NCBI GenBank assembly: GCA_016193385.1
Contig: JACPSF010000149.1
Span: forward strand, 1-10,980
Source of the DNA: Deltaproteobacteria bacterium
GTDB taxonomy: Bacteria > Desulfobacterota_B > Binatia > UBA9968
Length of the DNA: 10,980 nt
Direction of reading: 5' to 3'
The notes beneath the pieces were generated by a model. It was not told the DNA's origin. It worked only from the letters and a program-made list of their open reading frames with translations, and searched no databases. Positions 7,701 to 10,980 of the stretch are shown here, piece after piece; the stretch's first letter is position 1; every line of letters begins with the position of its first letter. Both the position numbers and the translations under genes were made by a program.

Positions 7701-8795
7701 AACCCGTTCTTTCAGGTGACGTTTGCTATCCAGCATGGACCAAGATTTCAGCTCCAGTTGCCCGGCCTGACGGCAATGGATGTGGACGTCGATCCGGGAA
7801 CGGCAAGGTTTGATTTCAATTTGATCATCAAAGACGAAGAGGGCGGGCTGCAGGGCTATATCGACTACAGCACAGATTTATTTGATGCCTCGACGATTGA
7901 GCGAATGACCGAGCATTTTCAGGGATTGCTCGAAGGTATTGTCGCCAATCCGAATGAGCCGATTGAGAGGTTGCCGCTCTTGACAGAGGCGGAGCGGCAT
8001 CAACTGCTCGTTGAATGGAACAATACCGGCAAGGATTACCCGAGAGACAAATGCATCCACCAGCTTTGTGAGGCCCAGGTGGAGCGAACGCCAGAGGCTG
8101 TGGCGGTTGTCTTCGAAGCCCGGCAATTGACCTACCGAGAGCTTAACCGGCGTGCGAATCAACTGGCTCAGTACCTGCGAAAACTTGGTGTTGGACCGGA
8201 AGTGCGCGTGGGTATCTGTATGGAGCGCTCTTTGGAGATGGTCATCGGTCTCTTGGGCGTTCTCAAGGCGGGCGGGGCATACGTGCCGCTGGATCCCGAG
8301 TACCCGAAGGAGCGTCTAGCCTTCATGTTGGATGATATCCGGGTGCCGGTGCTGTTGACCCAGAGTAGGCTCCTTTCGCAATTACCTAAACTGACCGCTG
8401 ACGGACGACCGCTGACCGAGGACGATGCTCGGTCTTCCATTCCGCAACGGTCTACGGTCATCGGTCCGCAGTCTTCTGTTGCGCAATCCGCAATCCGCCA
8501 TCCCACTGTGGTCTCTCTGGACACAGACTGGGAGGTCATTGCTCAGGAGAGCGGGGAGAATCCCGTAAGCGGGGCGACAGCCGACAACTTGGCCTACATC
8601 ATGTACACCTCCGGTTCGACCGGCAACCCCAAAGGAGTCTGCGTTCCACATCGGGGAGTGGTACGGCTAGTCAACGGTACCAACTACGCCATGAAATCTG
8701 GGGTTGCCTGCTCAACGGCGCGCGGCTGGTGGTTTTTCCCGCACACACGCCGTCTCTACAGGAGTTGGGACAAGTCCTTCAGCGGTATCAGGTAA
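4743..8795 (+). CDS. Nonribosomal peptide synthetase, starter module A-PCP then C-A (A interrupted)
   Basis: This 1350-residue frame starts 23 bases after tctA; the Shine-Dalgarno is poor and ATG 4764 is an alternative start. Domain order: A1 at about residues 35-545 (A3 YTSGTTGRPKG 190-200; A5 IGPTET 332-337; A7 YRTGD; A8 GREDFQVKIRGYRVEV; A10 ATGKIDRR); PCP (DLGGHS, Ser586); C at about 645-1085 (C1 SFAQERLW; intact catalytic HHLVFDG at 778-784; GSPVAGRN); then the A2 N-terminal half (A3 YTSGSTGNPKG 1288-1298). A1 has YANSIRN in the A4 position. By alignment to GrsA, Asp235 is replaced by Ala and the pocket reads A-N-R-H-R-G-A-D-I, so an ordinary alpha-amino acid is unlikely. With no preceding C domain this is an initiating module. 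After NYA (base 8690) the frame is wrong: the last 34 residues are junk and the true continuation lies at 8693-10045. Confidence 0.92.
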   Translation: MCEIKLLMVSGDVQSAGTGVPVHSDARDAFVAFENTAIEQSIPARFEQQVAQYPDRLAVVSADLQFTYTELNQVANRIARAILSRLGEGAEPVGLLFDHGAFLIAAILGVLKAGKIYMSLDLPDPQPRMASMLEDSQAKLLLTNTKHLSLARQLAQGAQQILNCDDVDAGVSAGNLDRSISPETWALMLYTSGTTGRPKGVVHNHRNILVEARNYTNYARLCPEDRLTLWHSCSYANSIRNLYAALLNGAGLFIYDIAAEGFPALADWMRAHRITVIHTMPTTFRCFCQTLAPDAIFPALRILRLGGESINRDDVKRFQRHFSPHCLLMHAIGPTETLDIRYYSITHDWHSSEAKIPIGYAVPDKDVLLLDEAGREVGAGRIGEIAVRSKYLALGYWRRPELTDAAFMPDPHGGDERLYRTGDLGVMRPDGCLTHLGREDFQVKIRGYRVEVTEIEEALLDMDSIEAAVVQAQTDDAGEQRLVAYVVPAAGRDPTVNELRRVLAQTLPDYMMPSAFMFLDTLPLSATGKIDRRALPAPDRVRPRLEETFVAPRNPAEEILAKTWAELLDLKQVGIHDNFFDLGGHSLLATQILSRLGDIFQVELPLRRLFEAPTVAGLAEHIDVARRAGQNLRAQPPEPVARGQELPLSFAQERLWFLEQLEPNSPVHNIPTVFRLTGSLNAAALEQSLNEIVRRHEALRSSFAAREGQPIQVMAPVLSLTLPVVDLRELPEAEQRVETLRLTTEEVQRPFDLSRGPLLRLMLVRLTEDEYLLLLVIHHLVFDGWSTSILARELSSLYEAYSRGCHSPLPELPIQYADFAQWQRKWLQKEVLEEHLAYWKKQLGSVPTLHVPTDRPRPRIQTVRSARHYFVLSKTLSAGLKSLSNRHGVTLFMTLLAAYQTLLHRFTGQNDIVIGSPVAGRNRSELEGLIGFFLNMLVLRADLSGNPTFRELLVRVREVCLEAYAHQDLPFEKLVEELRPKRDLSYNPFFQVTFAIQHGPRFQLQLPGLTAMDVDVDPGTARFDFNLIIKDEEGGLQGYIDYSTDLFDASTIERMTEHFQGLLEGIVANPNEPIERLPLLTEAERHQLLVEWNNTGKDYPRDKCIHQLCEAQVERTPEAVAVVFEARQLTYRELNRRANQLAQYLRKLGVGPEVRVGICMERSLEMVIGLLGVLKAGGAYVPLDPEYPKERLAFMLDDIRVPVLLTQSRLLSQLPKLTADGRPLTEDDARSSIPQRSTVIGPQSSVAQSAIRHPTVVSLDTDWEVIAQESGENPVSGATADNLAYIMYTSGSTGNPKGVCVPHRGVVRLVNGTNYAMKSGVACSTARGWWFFPHTRRLYRSWDKSFSGIR
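8393..8503 (+). repeat. Heptanucleotide-array element inserted in frame between A2 and A3 motifs
   Basis: Bases 8388-8507 encode about 40 residues between LSQLP and VVSLD, where A domains usually carry roughly ten. The left part is a run of 7-bp units GACCGCT, GACGGAC, GACCGCT, GACCGAG, GACGATG (8393-8427). The middle has inverse-complement units (CGGTCTA, CGGTCAT, CGGTCCG, 8448-8468). The right end is GCAATCC, GCAATCC, GCCATCC (8483-8503). The 17-mer ATCCGCAATCCGCCATC at 8486-8502 is the exact reverse complement of 682-698, so this is the same element family as in the upstream synthetase. Confidence 0.78.
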
Positions 8796-10045
8796 CGACG
8801 CTCTGGCTCACAGCGGGATTATTCCACGAAATGGTAGAGGGCAACCTTGAGAGTCTTAGGCACGTTCGACAACTTTTGACAGGTGGTGATGTTTTATCTT
8901 TCCCTCACGTGCGTAAGGCCCTTCAAGAGCTCCCAGGATGCCGGCTGATCAACGGTTACGGTCCGACCGAGGGCACAACGTTCACTTGCTGTCACCCGAT
9001 GGCCGCTCCTGGCGAAGCGGCCGCTCCCGTCCCTATCGGTCGGCCCATTGCTAACGCCCAGGTTTACATTCTGGACCATTACCTCAATCCTGTGCCCATT
9101 GGGGTCTGTGGTGAGTTGTACATTGGAGGAGATGGTCTTGCCCGGGACTATCTCAACCATCCAGAGCTAACGGCCGAGACTTTTATTCCCCATCCCTTGA
9201 GTGACAAACCGGGCGCGCGTCTGTACAAGACTGGCGACCTGGCCCGTTATTTACCCGACGGCAACATTGAATTCATCGGTCGCATTGACCACCAGGTGAA
9301 GATCCGCGGTTTCCGCATTGAGCTAGGGGAGATTGAGTCGGTGTTGGACGAACACCCCGCTGTGCGTGAGAGTGTGGTCATTGCACGAGAAGATGCGCCC
9401 GGGGACCCTTCGGCTCCGCTCAGGGCAGGCCCTTCGGCTCCGCTCAGGACAGGCCCTTCGGCTCCGCTCAGGACAGGCAAGCGCCTAGTGGCTTACGTTG
9501 TTCCGAGCGGACGCCCTGGACCCTCAGTCGGCAAGTTGCGGGAATTCTTGAAGGAGAGGCTGCCTGAGTACATGATCCCTTCAGTCTTCATGTTCCTTGA
9601 GGCGCTCCCCCTATTGCCTAACGGTAAGGTGGACCGCCGTGTGCTGCCGGCCCCGGATCAGAGCAGGCCGGAGCTGGAAAACCCGTTCATCGCACCCCGC
9701 ACACCTGTTGAGGCAGCTCTAGCAAGGATCTGGGCTGGAGTCCTCAAGCTGGAACAAATCGGCATCCATGACAACTTTTTCGATCTAGGAGGCCATTCCC
9801 TATTAGCTACCCAGGTCATCTCCGGCGCGCGTGATACCTTCCAGGTAGAGCTTCCCCTACGCTGCCTGTTTGAGAATCCGACCGTGGCCGGTCTGGCTGT
9901 GCAAGTCACGCAGACTCAAGTGAAAAGGGCTGTTCCAGAAGAGATGGCTCGCATGGTAGCTGAGCTGGAAGCGTTACCGGATGAGGAGGCACGACAGCTC
10001 GTTGTTGAGGAAGCAGAAAGTGAACGGAGGAGGGAAAATGGATAG
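8729..10045 (+). CDS. Nonribosomal peptide synthetase, continuation: A domain C-terminal part + PCP
   Basis: Homology to the A domain begins at 8693 (EIWGCLLNGARLVVFPAHTPSLQ), before the first ATG of this frame at 8729. This is therefore the frame-shifted continuation of the gene starting at 4743, not a separate gene. From memory of the family, about 20 residues carrying core A4 (FDAST) are missing at 8691-8692, leaving two bases. A5 (GYGPTEGTTF), A6, A7 (YKTGD), A8 (GRIDHQVKIRGFRIELGE) and A10 (NGKVDRR) are intact. The PCP has DLGGHS with its serine codon at 9797-9799. Surviving pocket residues at 278-331 read W-L-G-G-T-F, close to the valine code DAFWIGGTFK. The tail (ALPDEEARQLVVEE) resembles that of the upstream NRPS; there is no thioesterase. 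It overlaps the MbtH gene by 8 bases. The 24-bp triplicate lies in its A8-A10 loop. Confidence 0.9.
   Translation: MVFPAHTPSLQELGQVLQRYQVTTLWLTAGLFHEMVEGNLESLRHVRQLLTGGDVLSFPHVRKALQELPGCRLINGYGPTEGTTFTCCHPMAAPGEAAAPVPIGRPIANAQVYILDHYLNPVPIGVCGELYIGGDGLARDYLNHPELTAETFIPHPLSDKPGARLYKTGDLARYLPDGNIEFIGRIDHQVKIRGFRIELGEIESVLDEHPAVRESVVIAREDAPGDPSAPLRAGPSAPLRTGPSAPLRTGKRLVAYVVPSGRPGPSVGKLREFLKERLPEYMIPSVFMFLEALPLLPNGKVDRRVLPAPDQSRPELENPFIAPRTPVEAALARIWAGVLKLEQIGIHDNFFDLGGHSLLATQVISGARDTFQVELPLRCLFENPTVAGLAVQVTQTQVKRAVPEEMARMVAELEALPDEEARQLVVEEAESERRRENG
9406..9477 (+). repeat. Three tandem copies of a 24-bp repeat, in frame in the A domain
   Basis: Units at 9406-9429, 9430-9453 and 9454-9477 start CCCTTCGGCTCCGCTCAGG; the last two are identical and the first differs at one base. 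They encode PSAPLRAG, PSAPLRTG, PSAPLRTG. Because 24 is a multiple of three, copy number can change without breaking the gene. The repeats fill the linker between ARED (ends 9394) and RLVAY (starts 9482), 29 codons against 4 in the first A domain. From memory this 24-mer type recurs across several uncultivated bacterial genomes. Confidence 0.92.
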
Positions 10046-10261
10046 AGAAGATAGAGAAGACAATACGATCTACAAAGTAGTCGTCAATCACGAGGAGCAG
10101 TACTCCATATGGCCGGTAGATCGAGAACCCCTAATGGCTGGAGAGAGGTGGGGAAGAGCGGCTCCAAAGCGGAATGTCTGGCGTATGTCAAAGAGGTATG
10201 GAGCGATATGCGGCCGCTCAGCCTGAGAAAGAAAATGGAAGAGGCCGCGGCTAAAAGTTGA
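10038..10261 (+). pseudogene. MbtH-like NRPS accessory protein, frameshifted
   Basis: ATG 10038 follows GGAGGAGGG and overlaps the NRPS stop (10043-10045), a classic translationally coupled arrangement. The first frame gives [20 protein letters not shown] and then [10 protein letters not shown], the normal MbtH N-terminus with the [10 protein letters not shown] signature. After codon 29 (10124) it degenerates and stops at 10226. The other half of the family pattern, [20 protein letters not shown] followed by [14 protein letters not shown], reads in a second frame from about 10127 to the stop TGA at 10259-10261. One missing base near 10125-10126 explains this; restored, the protein would be about 74 residues, a normal MbtH length. 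MbtH proteins bind the A domain and aid its folding and activity, so the NRPS next door is the likely partner. One lost base may be a sequencing error or a real null mutation. Confidence 0.88.
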
Positions 10262-10366
10262 TATCTTCGCCCGAAGTTCAACAATCTTGGGAACAAGAAA
10301 CGAATCAAAGGCTTCACGAATCCCTGGGATTGTAGCTGAAGATGATCCCGATGTTCCTGCTGTCAC
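10259..10366 (-). pseudogene. Possible antisense remnant of a small hypothetical (coiled-coil type) protein
   Basis: On the minus strand a GTG at 10366 opens a frame with TIPGIREAFDSFLVPKIVEL followed by RAKIST. It then runs into the reverse complement of the mbtH 3' end. The segment IREAFxSFLVPxIVEL recalls the N-terminus of small helical hypothetical proteins that I know only from memory; I cannot name a function. If real, it is cut off at the mbtH end, so it marks a rearrangement boundary. Chance cannot be excluded. Confidence 0.3.
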
Positions 10367-10539
10367 CGCCCCAACGCGGTTAGTCCTGTCCCTCTATCGA
10401 TTGATGGGCACAAATCGCGGAAGTTGCGAGCCGGTACTGCGTGAGCGGAAAATTACCTGAAGACAGTATGCCACCGTGCGAAAAGAGACCGAAGAGGGGC
10501 ATTGATCCAGTCGGAGGTCTGCGAGGGAATGGATCACAG
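10367..10539. other. Intergenic stretch without recognised gene
   Basis: Together with the weak remnant before it, this makes about 280 bases without an intact gene. All three forward frames are short or broken. The glycosyltransferase frame is open back to an ATG at 10468, but the extra 24 residues look unlike a glycosyltransferase N-terminus. I see no tRNA, clear terminator or promoter. Confidence 0.5.
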
Positions 10540-10554
10540 ATGATCTCTGTGATC
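10532..10554 (+). promoter_or_regulatory. Perfect 8-bp inverted repeat around the glycosyltransferase start codon
   Basis: GATCACAG (10532-10539) and CTGTGATC (10547-10554) are exact reverse complements separated by 7 bases that contain the ATG. In RNA this would be a hairpin with the start codon in the loop; in DNA it is an operator-like dyad. Function is not shown by sequence alone. Confidence 0.4.
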
Positions 10555-10980
10555 GTCTGTACGTACAACCGGTCAAACAGTTTAAGGAATACCTTGAAGA
10601 GTCTTCAAGAGATGTCGGTTCCCACAACTTTGCGCTGGGAATTGATTGTAGTAGATAATAATTCCAAAGATGATACGAGAGAAGTAGTCAAAGATTGTGC
10701 GGTGACTTCCGGGCTGAACATTAAATATGTTTTCGAGGGCAAACAGGGGCTGTCCCACGCGAGAAATAGAAGTATAGCGGAGGCAAAGGGGGATATTATC
10801 GCCTTTACCGATGATGACTGCATTGTCAGCTGCAGTTGGGTTCAATCCATATTTAAAGAATTCAAAGCTGATCCAGAGATTTCAGTCATCGGCGGTCGAG
10901 TAGAACTCTACAACCCAAATGATAGACCTGTGACAATTAGGACTTCCAAGGAAAGAGTAAGATTTTCACTTCCCGGTCAA
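10540..10980 (+). CDS. Family 2 glycosyltransferase (GT-A fold), 3'-truncated by window end
   Basis: The 147 visible residues start MISVIVCTYNRSNSL, the typical first strand and nucleotide-binding loop of GT2 enzymes. ELIVVDNNSKDDT (about 34-46) and GKQGLSHARNRSIAEAKGD (about 67-85) follow. The metal-binding DxD-type motif is FTDDDC with acidic residues at 91-93. These enzymes transfer a sugar from a nucleotide-sugar to an acceptor, often in polysaccharide or natural-product glycosylation; donor and acceptor cannot be told here. I chose ATG 10540 because the family begins almost at once with this strand; ATG 10468 is in frame but adds non-homologous residues. The codon use is AT-richer than in the NRPS and TTT genes (AAA, AAT, GAT, ATA frequent), suggesting a different origin. 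It may tailor the peptide or begin a separate locus. Confidence 0.92.
   Translation, partial: MISVIVCTYNRSNSLRNTLKSLQEMSVPTTLRWELIVVDNNSKDDTREVVKDCAVTSGLNIKYVFEGKQGLSHARNRSIAEAKGDIIAFTDDDCIVSCSWVQSIFKEFKADPEISVIGGRVELYNPNDRPVTIRTSKERVRFSLPGQ

Noticed and set aside
3434..8705. Programmed ribosomal frameshifting in tctA or the NRPS
   Set aside because: Conserved core residues are missing at both junctions, so changing frame would not restore the protein, and I see no slippery heptamer there.
9406..9477. CRISPR-like direct repeats
   Set aside because: The three 24-bp copies are directly adjacent with no spacers and sit in frame inside an A domain.
10426..10500. Group II intron domain V-like segment (GAGCCGGTACTGCG...)
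   Set aside because: The match is only to the first few bases; the stem does not pair as domain V should and there is no reverse transcriptase.

Overview
The window holds part of a nonribosomal peptide synthetase (NRPS) locus, with everything on the + strand. The base composition is moderately GC-rich, one gene has a strong AAGGAGG ribosome binding site, and a tripartite tricarboxylate transporter (TTT) cassette sits among large NRPS genes. This suggests a soil- or sediment-type uncultivated bacterium (Rokubacteria/Methylomirabilota, Tectomicrobia or a proteobacterial relative). That placement is inference and weak.

Layout. (1) 1-1395: C-terminal end of an NRPS, an adenylation (A) domain lacking its N-terminal half, then a carrier protein (PCP). 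(2) 1425-1664: a stub of a second NRPS, only the first ~80 residues of a starter-type A domain. (3) 1756-4719: a tctC-tctB-tctA cassette; tctA is broken by a small internal deletion with frameshift. (4) 4743-10045: an initiating NRPS with order A-PCP-C-A-PCP; its second A domain is broken by a deletion that removes core motif A4 and shifts frame. (5) 10038-10261: an MbtH-like gene overlapping the NRPS stop, with an apparent one-base deletion. (6) 10262-10539: no intact gene, perhaps a short antisense remnant. (7) 10540 to the window end: the start of a family 2 glycosyltransferase in visibly AT-richer DNA.

How the genes fit together. The initiating A domain of the second synthetase lacks the aspartate that normally binds the alpha-amino group, so it probably loads a carboxylic acid other than an ordinary alpha-amino acid. 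The C domain would join this starter to the residue of module 2, whose surviving pocket residues look valine-like. The upstream synthetase fragment has an alanine-like partial pocket code. MbtH would act as the A-domain chaperone and the glycosyltransferase may decorate a product or belong to a neighbouring locus. No thioesterase is visible, so release is encoded elsewhere or lost.

The most unusual signal is a set of short repeat elements in coding DNA. Two in-frame insertions inside A domains are built from 7-bp tandem units, and a third 7-bp array lies between tctB and tctA. A different 24-bp triplicate occupies the same A-domain loop in the second synthetase as one 7-bp element does in the first. 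Three genes in a row (tctA, NRPS, mbtH) carry frame lesions, so the locus is either decaying or affected by assembly or sequencing error.
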